A DNA stretch of 64,000 nucleotides from CAZIOH01 sp964540815. Its GTDB lineage: Bacteria; Myxococcota_A; Polyangia; Fen-1088. This document shows, piece after piece, positions 27,298 through 35,761 of this stretch (position 1 is the stretch's first letter; each line of letters begins with the position of its first letter). The notes beneath the pieces were generated by a model. The model saw nothing but the letters and a program-made list of their open reading frames with translations, ran no database searches and had not been told where the DNA came from. The stretch is taken from the NCBI GenBank assembly GCA_964540815.1, contig CAZIOH010000011.1, forward strand, positions 31,970 through 95,969. The letters run 5' to 3'. Position numbers and translations under genes: made by a program.

Positions 27298-28471
27298 TGG
27301 CCTCGAGGACCCGCAGGGTGTTGAGCCCGAGGATCCGCTGGATCTCCCAGGCGGACAGCCCGCGCTTCTTGAGCTCGACGGTCAGCGCGGAGAGCTGACT
27401 GGCGTCGGCCAGGCCGGCCGGAGTCACCGGGATGCCGTCGAAGTCGGAGCCGAGGCACACGTGATCGGCGCCCGCCACCGCCACCATGTGCACGATGTGG
27501 TCGACCAGCCGTGACAGGGGAACCGATGGCAGCTCGAGCGAGGCCTCCTGGACGTGGCGCCAGGATTCGTCGACCGGCAGATCCCGGTAGCGGGCCCAGA
27601 TCGGCGCCTGGGCCCGCGCGAAGCTCGAATCCAGGAAGGCGGGGTTGTAGTTCACGCAGACCGCGCCCCCGTTCTTGGCCACCGCCCGCAGCATGGCATC
27701 GCTCACGTTGCGCGGGACGTTGGCCAGGCTGCGCGCGGAGGAGTGGGACAGGAGCACCGGCTTCTTCACCAGGTGAATCGCGTCCCAGAACAGCGGATCC
27801 GAGGCGTGCGACAGATCGACCACCACCCCGAGTCGCTGCATGAGCGCGAGCACGGCCCGACCATGCGGGGTGAGACCATCGCCGTCTCCGGCGTCTCCGC
27901 TCGAGCCACCGATGTCGTTGGAGTTGGCCCAGGTCAAGGTCATGTACCGGACCCCCGCGGCCGCCAGCTGGCGCAGGTGGGCGAGCTGCTCGGACTTCGA
28001 GCCCACGCCGAGCGTGTGTCCACCCTCCACCCCGAGCAGCAACGAGGGAATTCCATGCGCCGCGTTGGCCTCGACGTCACGCGCGGTGCGGGCCAGGGCC
28101 AGCCGGCCCCCGCTCGCATCCACCATGGCCCCGATGGACGCGATCTGGCGCATGGACTCGGCGAAGTAATCCGCGGGGGCGGTGCGCCGCGGGAACACGA
28201 AGATCGACAGGAACTGGGCGTCCACGCCCCCGAGCTTCATCTTGGAGTAGTCGAGGTGGCCCGACGGGATGCCCTCGAAGAAGTGGGCGCCCTGATACAC
28301 GATGCGCTGGGTGGTGTCGGCGTGGGTATCGACCACGATGGATCTGAAGTGCAGCTCGAGCGGATCCATCGAATCGGGCGCCGGCTCGGCGGCCAGCCGG
28401 AATCCCGCGGGTGGCGCCGGGAACAGGGCGGAGAGCCAGGTCGACGCAGCCAGGGCGCACGCGAGCAGCAT
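27284..28471 (-). CDS. Membrane dipeptidase (renal dipeptidase family, M19)
   Basis: A 395-aa zinc peptidase hydrolysing dipeptides, including D-amino-acid-containing ones in some relatives. Family motifs are present: VVDTHADT near the start of the domain, GVEGGHTLG, VVDLSHAS, LSHSSARSL, and LGSDFDG. An N-terminal hydrophobic stretch (LLACALAASTWLSALF) suggests secretion or membrane anchoring. The 3' end overlaps the histidine kinase-like gene by 14 bp, so the two may be co-transcribed. Upstream lies the methyltransferase gene, separated by an intercistronic hairpin. Confidence 0.93.
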   Translation of the reverse strand: MLLACALAASTWLSALFPAPPAGFRLAAEPAPDSMDPLELHFRSIVVDTHADTTQRIVYQGAHFFEGIPSGHLDYSKMKLGGVDAQFLSIFVFPRRTAPADYFAESMRQIASIGAMVDASGGRLALARTARDVEANAAHGIPSLLLGVEGGHTLGVGSKSEQLAHLRQLAAAGVRYMTLTWANSNDIGGSSGDAGDGDGLTPHGRAVLALMQRLGVVVDLSHASDPLFWDAIHLVKKPVLLSHSSARSLANVPRNVSDAMLRAVAKNGGAVCVNYNPAFLDSSFARAQAPIWARYRDLPVDESWRHVQEASLELPSVPLSRLVDHIVHMVAVAGADHVCLGSDFDGIPVTPAGLADASQLSALTVELKKRGLSAWEIQRILGLNTLRVLEANEVH

Positions 28472-28497
28472 GCCCGAAACTCTAACAGGTTGCCTAC

Positions 28498-28518
28498 CCG
28501 TCGGTGTGTCACCGACGG
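28498..28518 (-). terminator. Intercistronic hairpin between methyltransferase and dipeptidase genes
   Basis: CCGTCGGTG (28498-28506) and CACCGACGG (28510-28518) form a perfect 9-bp stem with a 3-base loop, just after the methyltransferase stop on the minus strand. A further copy, CACCGACGGG, overlaps that stop at 28521-28530 and could pair alternatively with the left arm. No T-run follows, so it may be a Rho-type or mRNA-stabilising hairpin. Confidence 0.5.
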
Positions 28519-28519
28519 A

Positions 28520-29278
28520 TCACCGACGGGTGGGAGCCGCGGCGGGCGCGGGCTTGCGGGCGAGGGCCAGGATCGAGACACCGAACGGGGGGGCGAGCCT
28601 CGGCGCCGTGGCCACGTCGAGCTGGAAGATCGCACCGAGCAGGCGGTTCATCAGCGGCGTGTTGACCTCGCTCTCGCTCCGGAAGTCGTGGCTCCAGAGC
28701 TTCATGAGCTGACGGGCCGCCCAGATCGGCCCGAACAGGAGGTAGTTGAAGTGAAAGCTCCGCTCGACGGTGAGACCGGCGGCGGCCACCCGCGACAGGA
28801 AGGTGTCCATGCGATAGCGCCGCTTGTGGCTCGAGACCACGTCCTGCAGACCCCAGAGCGAGGGGAAGGCCGGCACGGTGAGGAGCGCCGCCGCGCCCGG
28901 CGCGAGCACCCGCGCGATCTCCGACAGGGCGCGCGCATCGTCCTCCACGTGCTCCACGATGTCGGTGGCGATGACCAGCGCGAACGACGCGTCGGCGAAC
29001 GGCATGGCGGTGATGTCGCCCTTCTCGACCCGCCCGAGCCCCTTCTCGGCGCAGAGGCGGATGGCCTCGTCGCTGAAGTCGAGGCCGGTGACGTGCTCGA
29101 AGCCGAGGTCACGCAGGAGCCGCAGGTTCGTGCCGGCGCTGGTCCCCACCTCGAGGACCGGCGCCGAGGGTGGCAGGTCGAGGGCCCGGACCTCCCGACC
29201 GAAGAGGGCCCGGCGGCCCACGTACCACCAGTGGTCCTCCTGAAGGCGGGCGTCGGCGGCGTAGACGGAGTCTTGCAC
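28520..29278 (-). CDS. SAM-dependent methyltransferase (class I, Methyltransf_11 type)
   Basis: A 252-aa enzyme. Motif I (VLEVGTSAGTNLRLL, about 41-55) binds SAM, with an acidic residue in GLDFSDEAI and motif IV-like LVIATDIVEHVED. The opening stretch (LQEDHWWYVGRRALF) is typical of methyltransferases found near polysaccharide or glycosyltransferase genes. The C-terminal part contains hydrophobic helices (YLLFGPIWAARQLM) that could touch the membrane. The start is a GTG at 29278, chosen because upstream codons look non-coding; there is no clear ribosome site. The substrate is unknown. It is divergent from phosphoglucomutase with a 200-bp spacer. Confidence 0.88.
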   Translation of the reverse strand: MQDSVYAADARLQEDHWWYVGRRALFGREVRALDLPPSAPVLEVGTSAGTNLRLLRDLGFEHVTGLDFSDEAIRLCAEKGLGRVEKGDITAMPFADASFALVIATDIVEHVEDDARALSEIARVLAPGAAALLTVPAFPSLWGLQDVVSSHKRRYRMDTFLSRVAAAGLTVERSFHFNYLLFGPIWAARQLMKLWSHDFRSESEVNTPLMNRLLGAIFQLDVATAPRLAPPFGVSILALARKPAPAAAPTRR

Positions 29279-29478
29279 GTGGGACGCGCAATCTAGTACG
29301 CGTGACCGGGAACGACAACCGGATGCGCGTACGTGAGGGAGCTGGCAGTTGCGACTTCGGACTTCGGGCCCCCTGAGCCGAGGCCCCGACGAGGCCCGAC
29401 CCTCCAGCCCGGTGCTAGGCTTCGTTCGTTTCGCGCCGTCACGACGGGCGGCGGTTCCATATTCCCCGGAGGTCGTTC

Positions 29479-31173
29479 GTGTCCGACAAGCCCTTGCCAT
29501 CGCCCTTGCCCTCGTCCTCGGCCGCTCCCTCGCCCCTGGCCGGTTTGCCCGCGCCCCGCTCCATGCTGGTCAACGTCCCGCGCCTCGTGACGTCCTATTT
29601 CACCACCACGCCCGATCCCGCCGTTCCGGCGGAGCGGGTGGCCTTCGGGACCTCGGGCCATCGCGGCTCGTCGCTCACCGGGTCGTTCCAGGAGGCGCAC
29701 ATCCTGGCGATCACCCAGGCCATCGTCGCCTACCGGGCCCAGGCCGGCATCGACGGCCCGCTCTTTCTCGGCAAGGACACCCACGCCCTGTCCGAGCCGG
29801 CGTTTGCCAGCGCGCTCGAGGTGCTGGCAGCCAGCGGGGTCGAGACGCGGGTGGACAGCCAGGACGGGTACACGCCGACCCCCGCGCTCTCCCATGCCAT
29901 CCTCCGCTACAACCGCGGCCGCACGACCCACCTGGCCGACGGCATCGTGATCACCCCGTCGCACAATCCGCCCGAGGACGGGGGATTCAAGTACAACCCG
30001 CCGAACGGCGGTCCGGCGGACTCCGACGTCACGGGCTGGGTCGAACGCAGCGCCAACGAGCTGCTGGCGATCGGCAACCGAGGGATCCGGCGGATTCCGC
30101 TGGCGCGCGCGCGCCGCGCGGCCTGCGTGCAGCCCTACGACTTCGTCTCGCCGTACGTGGACGATCTCGCCAACATGATCGACCTGCCGGCCATCCACGC
30201 CGCCGGGCTGAAGATCGGGTGCGACCCGATGGGAGGCGCGGGGATCGCTTACTGGCAGCCGATCGCCGAGCGCTTCGGGATCGACATCGAGGTCGTGAAC
30301 GACGTGGTGGATCCCACCTTCGGCTTCATGACGGTGGATGGAGACGGCAAGATCCGCATGGATTGCTCATCACCCTTCGCGATGGCCCGGTTGATCGGGC
30401 TCAAGGATCGCTTCTCGATCGCCTTCGGCAACGACGCCGATGCCGATCGGCACGGGATCGTCACGCCCGCGGCCGGGCTGATGAACCCCAACCACTATCT
30501 GAGCGTGGCGATCGACTATCTCTTCCGCAACCGGCCGGGCTGGTCGAACGGAGCCGCCGTCGGCAAGACCATGGTCTCGAGCAGCCTCATCAACCGGGTG
30601 GCCGCCCGCCTGGGACGCCGGGTCGCCGAGGTGCCGGTGGGCTTCAAGTACTTCGTGGCGGGCCTGCTCGACGGAAGCTATGGCTTCGGCGGCGAGGAGA
30701 GCGCCGGGGCCTCGTTCCTGCGCCGGGACGGCGCCGTCTGGACCACCGACAAGGATGGGCTGGTGATGAACCTGCTCGCCGCCGAGATCACCGCACGAAC
30801 CGGGCAGGATCTCGGCGACCTCTATCGCCAGCTGACCGCCGCGCTCGGCAACCCGGTGTACGAGCGCACCGATGTGGCGGCCACGCCGGCCGAGAAGACC
30901 GCGCTCAAGAAGCTCGCGCCCTCCGACGTGCCCGCTTCCGAGCTGGCGGGCGAGCCGATCCTGGAAAAGCTCACCGCCTCTCCGGAGGGCGCCGCGCCCC
31001 TCGGGGGGCTGAAGGTGGTCACCGCGAACGGGTGGTTCGCGGCGCGGCCCTCGGGAACCGAGGACAAATACAAGATCTACGCCGAGAGCTTCCGCGACCC
31101 GGAGCACCTGCGGCGCATCCAGGATGAGGCCCGAGACATCGTGGCGGCGGCCCTGCGGGGCCGTGCCCGGTAG
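29479..31173 (+). CDS. pgm: Phosphoglucomutase (alpha-D-glucose-phosphate specific)
   Basis: Interconverts glucose 1-phosphate and glucose 6-phosphate, feeding glycogen and sugar-nucleotide synthesis. A 564-aa member of the alpha-D-phosphohexomutase superfamily: catalytic phosphoserine Ser161 in ITPSHNPP, Mg2+ loop GNDADADRHG near 320, sugar-binding GEESAG and phosphate-binding RPSGTEDKYK near the end. The start is GTG 29479 with GGAGG 7 bases upstream. A Pro/Ser-rich N-terminal tail of about 28 residues precedes the domain. Its 3' end overlaps the mobA-like gene by about 11 bp. Confidence 0.95.
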   Translation: MSDKPLPSPLPSSSAAPSPLAGLPAPRSMLVNVPRLVTSYFTTTPDPAVPAERVAFGTSGHRGSSLTGSFQEAHILAITQAIVAYRAQAGIDGPLFLGKDTHALSEPAFASALEVLAASGVETRVDSQDGYTPTPALSHAILRYNRGRTTHLADGIVITPSHNPPEDGGFKYNPPNGGPADSDVTGWVERSANELLAIGNRGIRRIPLARARRAACVQPYDFVSPYVDDLANMIDLPAIHAAGLKIGCDPMGGAGIAYWQPIAERFGIDIEVVNDVVDPTFGFMTVDGDGKIRMDCSSPFAMARLIGLKDRFSIAFGNDADADRHGIVTPAAGLMNPNHYLSVAIDYLFRNRPGWSNGAAVGKTMVSSSLINRVAARLGRRVAEVPVGFKYFVAGLLDGSYGFGGEESAGASFLRRDGAVWTTDKDGLVMNLLAAEITARTGQDLGDLYRQLTAALGNPVYERTDVAATPAEKTALKKLAPSDVPASELAGEPILEKLTASPEGAAPLGGLKVVTANGWFAARPSGTEDKYKIYAESFRDPEHLRRIQDEARDIVAAALRGRAR

Positions 31174-31828
31174 CCCCGCGCCGGCGAGCGCGGAGGCGAG
31201 CGGTCTTGCGACCGGGCTGGTGATCCTGGTCGGAGGCCGCGGGGTCCGGATGGGTGGGGTGTGCAAGCCGCTGCTCGCGGTCGAGGGAACGCGGATCATC
31301 GACCGGCAGCTGGCGGTGGCCGGGCCACTCTTCGCGCGCATCGCCCTCGTGGTGGGGGCCAAGGGACCGGTCGCCGCGGAGCTCCTGGCCCTCGGCTTGC
31401 CAGTGGTCGCCGACCGGCCCGGACCCGACACGGGACCGGACACCGCACCGGACACCGGACCGATTTTCGGCCTCGAGGCCGGGCTCGCGTGGCTGCCGGA
31501 CGGTGTCGACGCGCTGGTGTGCGTGGCGGGAGACATGCCCTTCCTGTCGGCGGCGTTGCTCCGCCGGCTGCGCGATCACCCCGCCGGTCGCTCGCTCGTT
31601 CCCCGCCACGGCACCGGGGTCGAGCCGCTGTGCGCCCGCTACGCGCGCACGGCGACCGGGCCGCTCGCGAGCTTCCTGGCGGCGGGGGGCCGCGCCCTGC
31701 ACGCCTTCGTGCAGGCGCTCGACCCCGACTATCTGGAAGGGCCGGAGCTCGCCCGACTGGCGCCGGGCGGGGTGGCCTTCACCAACCTCAACCGACCGTC
31801 CGACCTGGACGCCCTCGGGGGCTCTTAG
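31163..31828 (+). CDS. MobA-like nucleotidyltransferase (molybdenum cofactor guanylyltransferase type)
   Basis: A 221-aa protein with the MobA/GT-A-type nucleotide-binding start LVGGRGVRMGG...KPL near 22-37 and metal-binding GDMP with Asp124. MobA attaches GMP to molybdopterin; close relatives such as MocA use CTP, so the exact substrate is inferred. Residues 87-100 are an unusual GPDT-type triple repeat encoded by a tandem DNA repeat at about 31423-31465, where the family normally has a short loop. GTG 31163 overlaps the pgm stop; an upstream in-frame start at 31124 is less likely. No other Moco genes are nearby. Confidence 0.82.
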   Translation: MPGSPAPASAEASGLATGLVILVGGRGVRMGGVCKPLLAVEGTRIIDRQLAVAGPLFARIALVVGAKGPVAAELLALGLPVVADRPGPDTGPDTAPDTGPIFGLEAGLAWLPDGVDALVCVAGDMPFLSAALLRRLRDHPAGRSLVPRHGTGVEPLCARYARTATGPLASFLAAGGRALHAFVQALDPDYLEGPELARLAPGGVAFTNLNRPSDLDALGGS

Positions 31829-31838
31829 GCGCGGGGCC

Positions 31839-33962
31839 TCACTGGTAGCCGGCGGCCTGCAGGCCAAACAGGTGGGCGTAACGGGCGCCGTGGGCCAGCA
31901 ACTCGGCGTGGCTCCCGTCCTCGATCACCCGGCCCCCCTCGAGCACCAGGATGCGATCGGCCATGCGCACGGTCGGAAAGCGGTGCGAGATGAGGATGGT
32001 GGTACGCCCGGCCGCGAGGGCTCGAAAGCGCTGGAAGACGGCGTGCTCCGCCTCGGCGTCGAGGGCTGCGGTGGGCTCGTCGAGGATCAAGATGTCCGCC
32101 TCGTCGCGCATGAAGGCCCGCGCAAGCGCGATCTTCTGCCACTGCCCCCCCGACAGCTCCACCCCGGCGGTGAACCAGCGGCCGAGCTGGGTGTCGAGAC
32201 CAGCGGCGAGCCCGGCCACGAGCTCCCGCGCCCCACCCTGCTCGACCGCGCGGGCCACCCGCGGCTCATCGTCGAGGTGATCGACGCTGCCGAAGGCGAT
32301 GTTCTCGCGAGCCGCCAGCTGGTACTGGTTGAAGTCCTGGAAGATCACGCCGATGCGCTGGTGCAGCGCGGTCTCGTCCCAGTCGCGCAGGTCCTTCCCG
32401 TCGAGCAGGATGCGCCCCTCGGTGGGCGCGTAGAGCCGGGTGAGGAGCTTGATGAACGTGGTCTTGCCGGCGCCGTTGCCCCCGACGAGCGCCAGGCTCT
32501 GTCCGCGCGGGATGAACACGCTCACCCCCCGGAGCGCCCAGGCGCTGGCACCGGCGCCGTCGGCGCCCGGATCGGCGCCAGCGCGGCGCTCGGCCTTGGC
32601 GCCCGTCGCGGAGCCGGGGTCCCCCTTTTGACCCGGGTAGCGAAACCCGACGGCCTCGAAGCGCACCCCGAGCTCGGTGGTGGCCGTGACCGGAAGGTGG
32701 GCGGAGGTGGGGGCGGCGTGGGCGGCCGCGGTCGCATCCCGGAGCGCGCTCGCGGGGCGCAGAGCCGTCGCGTTCGCGGTCTGCGTCGGCTCCACCGCGG
32801 CGGGGGGCGCCGCGGCCGCCATCGCCGCCCTGGTGGTGGGGATCGCGAAGTAGTCGAAGAGGTTCGACATGTAGAGGGTGTCCTCGTACATGCCCCCGAG
32901 CGCCGACAGGATCGACTGGAAGCTCTGCTGGCCCTGGCGGAAGGCCACGAGATAGAGCGTCATCTCACCCAGCGACAGGCGTCCCCGGACGGTGGCCGCC
33001 ACGATCAAGCCATAGCAGCCGTAGAACATCCCGGTGCTGAGGAGGGACAGCCCGTAGCCCCACAACCCGCGTCGGACCGCGAGGCGCTTGTCGTCGGCGA
33101 AGAACGACTCGGCGAGGGTCCGGTAACGTTCGAGCAGCAACGGCCCGAGCCCGAACAGCTTGACCTCCTTGGCGTGCTCGTCGTTCGCCAGGACGTATTC
33201 GAGGTAGGTGAGCCGCCGCGAATCGGGCGAGCGCCAGTTGCGCAGCCGAAAGGCCGCGCCCGAGAAGCGCGCCTCCGAGATGAAGGCCGGCACCGTCGCG
33301 AGCAGCACCGCCAGCGCCATCCAGCCAGAGAACCCGACCAGGAGGGCGATGTAGCCGCCGAGGGTGAGCCCGTGCCGCAGGACCTGGAAGTTGCTCTGGA
33401 TCAACGACAGCGGCCGGGTGGAGGCCTCGCGACGGGCGCGGGTGAGCTTGTCGTAGAACTCGGGGTCCTCGAAGTGGCGCAGCTCGAGCTCGCGGGACTT
33501 CTCGAGGATGCGCAGGTTGAGATCGATGCCGAGCCGCAGTCCCACGAGCTGGCGGATGAGCCCGAGGACGCGCTCGAAGCCCGACATGGCCACCACCGCG
33601 CCGAGCTCGATGATCACCCAGCGCAGGGCGGCCGCGGTCGCGACGGCGCGGGCGGGGCCCACCGGCGCGGCGTGGGCGGCGATCACCGCGTCGATGATCA
33701 TCTTGCCCACATAGGCCACGAAGGGCGGCAGGGCGGCGCTCGCCACCGTGAACACCCCGAGGGCCACCACCCCGCCCGGCGCCGACTTCCACACGAGGCC
33801 GAGCGCGCGGGCGGAGTGCGCCGCGCTGGCGCGGGCGCGCGCGCCAAACCCGACCGCCGGCTTGCCGGAGCGGCCCGCGCCGGGTCCCGACAGGGGCGCG
33901 ACGGGTGGATGGGAATGGGAAAAGGAAGCGGCCACGACGGAGAGGTACCCTAGCAGACGCAC
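31839..33962 (-). CDS. ABC exporter, fused permease-ATPase
   Basis: A 707-aa half-transporter: about six membrane helices (roughly 60-370) fused to an ATPase domain (about 440-700) with VGGNGAGKTTFIKLL, Q-loop FQDFNQYQL, signature LSGGQWQK, Walker B ILILDEPTAALD and H-loop SHRF. A low-complexity Ala/Thr/Pro linker and an Ala/Gly-rich insert within the ATPase beta domain (about 475-495) are unusual. It should work as a homodimer exporting a lipid, peptide or drug. The start is uncertain: GTG at 33962 (TTG at 33965 and GTG at 33935 are also in frame), none with a good ribosome site. Divergent from the DCC gene; convergent with mobA (10 bp). Confidence 0.92.
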   Translation of the reverse strand: MRLLGYLSVVAASFSHSHPPVAPLSGPGAGRSGKPAVGFGARARASAAHSARALGLVWKSAPGGVVALGVFTVASAALPPFVAYVGKMIIDAVIAAHAAPVGPARAVATAAALRWVIIELGAVVAMSGFERVLGLIRQLVGLRLGIDLNLRILEKSRELELRHFEDPEFYDKLTRARREASTRPLSLIQSNFQVLRHGLTLGGYIALLVGFSGWMALAVLLATVPAFISEARFSGAAFRLRNWRSPDSRRLTYLEYVLANDEHAKEVKLFGLGPLLLERYRTLAESFFADDKRLAVRRGLWGYGLSLLSTGMFYGCYGLIVAATVRGRLSLGEMTLYLVAFRQGQQSFQSILSALGGMYEDTLYMSNLFDYFAIPTTRAAMAAAAPPAAVEPTQTANATALRPASALRDATAAAHAAPTSAHLPVTATTELGVRFEAVGFRYPGQKGDPGSATGAKAERRAGADPGADGAGASAWALRGVSVFIPRGQSLALVGGNGAGKTTFIKLLTRLYAPTEGRILLDGKDLRDWDETALHQRIGVIFQDFNQYQLAARENIAFGSVDHLDDEPRVARAVEQGGARELVAGLAAGLDTQLGRWFTAGVELSGGQWQKIALARAFMRDEADILILDEPTAALDAEAEHAVFQRFRALAAGRTTILISHRFPTVRMADRILVLEGGRVIEDGSHAELLAHGARYAHLFGLQAAGYQ

Positions 33963-33990
33963 CAAGGGCCTCTGAAGCTCTGCCGAGCCC

Positions 33991-34060
33991 CGTCCTCGTC
34001 GACGAGGACGAGGACGAGGACGAGGACGGGCACAGGGCCCGGATCGGAATACGCACGAAG
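33991..34060. repeat. GAGGAC-type intergenic repeat with 20-bp perfect palindrome
   Basis: CGTCCTCGTC followed by GACGAGGACG (33991-34010) is self-complementary. Tandem GAGGAC units continue to about 34027, and the block GAGGACGGG-CACAGGGCCCGG (34022-34042) follows. The same block recurs at 56913-56938 with two mismatches over 26 bp. It lies between the divergent ABC exporter and DCC-protein genes. Confidence 0.7.
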
Positions 34061-34099
34061 ATCGGCACGGATCGGGAGCACCGGCATCTCAATAGCGTG

Positions 34100-34546
34100 A
34101 TGCTCACCTCCGCGACGCACGTGGTTGATTCCTCCGAGGGGGCGAGCCGCTTCGAGGTCTTCTTCGACGGGGACTGTCCGCTCTGCAAGCGCGAGATCGC
34201 CTTCCTGCGCCGGCGCGATCGACGCGGCCAGCTTCGCTTCACGGACATCGCCGCCGCCGGCTTCGACGCGCCGGCGGTCACCGGACGCAGCCTCCTCGAC
34301 CTGATGGACCGCATCCACGGTCGTCTCCCGGATGGGACCATGGTCGAGGGCGTCGAGGTCTTTCGCCGTCTCTATCGCGTGCTCGGTTTCACGCGGCTGG
34401 TGTCCTGGTCACGGGCCCCCGTGATCGCGCCGTTCCTCGACTGGGTCTACCGGGTGTTCGCGCGCAATCGCTTGCGGCTGACCGGTCGATGCACCCCCGA
34501 CAGCTGCCGATTGCCGGGACACGGCCGGTTGCCGGAACATCGATGA
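34100..34546 (+). CDS. DCC-family (DUF393) thiol-disulfide oxidoreductase-like protein
   Basis: A 148-aa protein with the family opening FFDGDCPLCKREIAFLRRRD; Cys26 and Cys29 form the CxxC pair. The family (YuxK type) has a thioredoxin-like fold, and its physiological role is poorly known. Residues about 98-125 are hydrophobic (VIAPFLDWVYRVFA), as in other members. ATG 34100 follows the GAGGAC repeat by about 40 bp, so that repeat lies in its promoter or leader. It appears to be a single gene. Confidence 0.88.
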   Translation: MLTSATHVVDSSEGASRFEVFFDGDCPLCKREIAFLRRRDRRGQLRFTDIAAAGFDAPAVTGRSLLDLMDRIHGRLPDGTMVEGVEVFRRLYRVLGFTRLVSWSRAPVIAPFLDWVYRVFARNRLRLTGRCTPDSCRLPGHGRLPEHR

Positions 34547-34737
34547 CGGCTGATGCGCGGCGCCACTCGAGGTGACGCCGGCCACGTCGAAGACCGTATC
34601 CCTGAATCGACGACTTCATGTCGAAGTGTGAACCCAGCGCACGGCCCCCGGCCTGAGGGGCGAGGTTTCCCCATACCCTTCGCCGGGACGCGGACTGGTC
34701 CGGTGGCTTGGGGCTTGCTTCACTCGATCAGGCCGCC

Positions 34738-35694
34738 ATGTACAAGCTCCACCAGCGCGGATTTGGGTGCCTGGCGATCGCGGCCGGAGTGCTGGCGTTG
34801 GTCTGTGCAGAGGGGCGAGCCTCGGCCCAGAGCCAGACCTTCCCGCCGCCACCTCCCGCCGACCAGGCGGGTGAGCTCCAGGCCTCCGCCGCGAACGCGA
34901 ACGGTCAGGATTTCGACCCGGAGGGACCGACCCTGGGGGCCGCGGGGCCGGCCGACCAGCTGCCCGTTCCTCCCGGAGTCGAAGGCGCCCCCTACCCCTC
35001 GTCGTATGGCGGCTACTGCTACGTGGGGCCGCATCCGGCTGACCCGCGCGTGAGCCCGGGAGAGACCTGGGATCCGACGGAGGGACGGCACGTGCGCTCG
35101 TATCCGCCGGTGGACCTGCGCCTCTTCGCCTACGAGGACGGCTGTTACTACTTCATCGCAGATCCGCACGACTTCGGCTACGGGGGCCCCACCTACAGCT
35201 ACTACGGCGCCCATCCCATCCTCGCCACCTACGGAGGTGGCTGGTGCTTCATGATCGGCGGCCACGCCCACGTGTGGGCGCCGTGGTCGTCACAGTTCGC
35301 GGTGGTCGGGCCCTGGTACACCTGGCACGGGGTCTACGATCCGTTCTTCTGGACCTACTGGCCCTACTACTCCGCCTACTACCGGGCCTACTACCCGCGC
35401 TACTACGGGCGGGGGCAGTTCTATCGCAGCGGAGGCTACCGGACCGCGCCGCCCCTCGGCCACGGGTACGCGGCGAGCCCGACCTGGACCGCCTCGGCGG
35501 GTTCGGTCGGGGTGGCCCCGATCCGGCAAGCGCGCCCGACCAGCGGGACGACGACCCTCCCGGCGACGGCCGCGCCGGTCCGCCCTGCCTCCGCATCGGG
35601 TGCCCCCCGTGCCCCGGGACCGGCGCCACGCGGCTTCGCGCCGAGCGGGAGCCTGCGAAGTCCGGGTGGAGCATTCCGCGGCGGCCGTCGGTAA
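34738..35694 (+). CDS. Secreted Tyr/Trp-rich protein of unknown function
   Basis: A 318-aa protein. The signal peptide is about 31 residues (to RASAQ), followed by a Pro-rich stretch and a central part very rich in aromatic residues. The run from about 200 to 230 (WPYYSAYYRAYYPRYY) is striking, with Gly-Tyr patches before it and a Pro/Ala/Arg-rich tail. Several Cys (YCYV, DGCYYF, WCFM) sit in the middle. Proteins of this style occur in myxobacterial genomes; no function is known to me. It could be an outer-surface or outer-membrane protein. Preceded by a 191-bp spacer in which nothing else was seen. Confidence 0.78.
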   Translation: MYKLHQRGFGCLAIAAGVLALVCAEGRASAQSQTFPPPPPADQAGELQASAANANGQDFDPEGPTLGAAGPADQLPVPPGVEGAPYPSSYGGYCYVGPHPADPRVSPGETWDPTEGRHVRSYPPVDLRLFAYEDGCYYFIADPHDFGYGGPTYSYYGAHPILATYGGGWCFMIGGHAHVWAPWSSQFAVVGPWYTWHGVYDPFFWTYWPYYSAYYRAYYPRYYGRGQFYRSGGYRTAPPLGHGYAASPTWTASAGSVGVAPIRQARPTSGTTTLPATAAPVRPASASGAPRAPGPAPRGFAPSGSLRSPGGAFRGGRR

Positions 35695-35761
35695 GGAGGG
35701 TCGATCACGAACACGGCCACGATCGCGATCACGGGTTTGACGGGGGGGGACGATTCGCGGG

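Noticed and set aside
31254..33953. Plus-strand 899-codon frame opposite the ABC exporter
   Set aside because: Shadow of the exporter; no ribosome site or domain.
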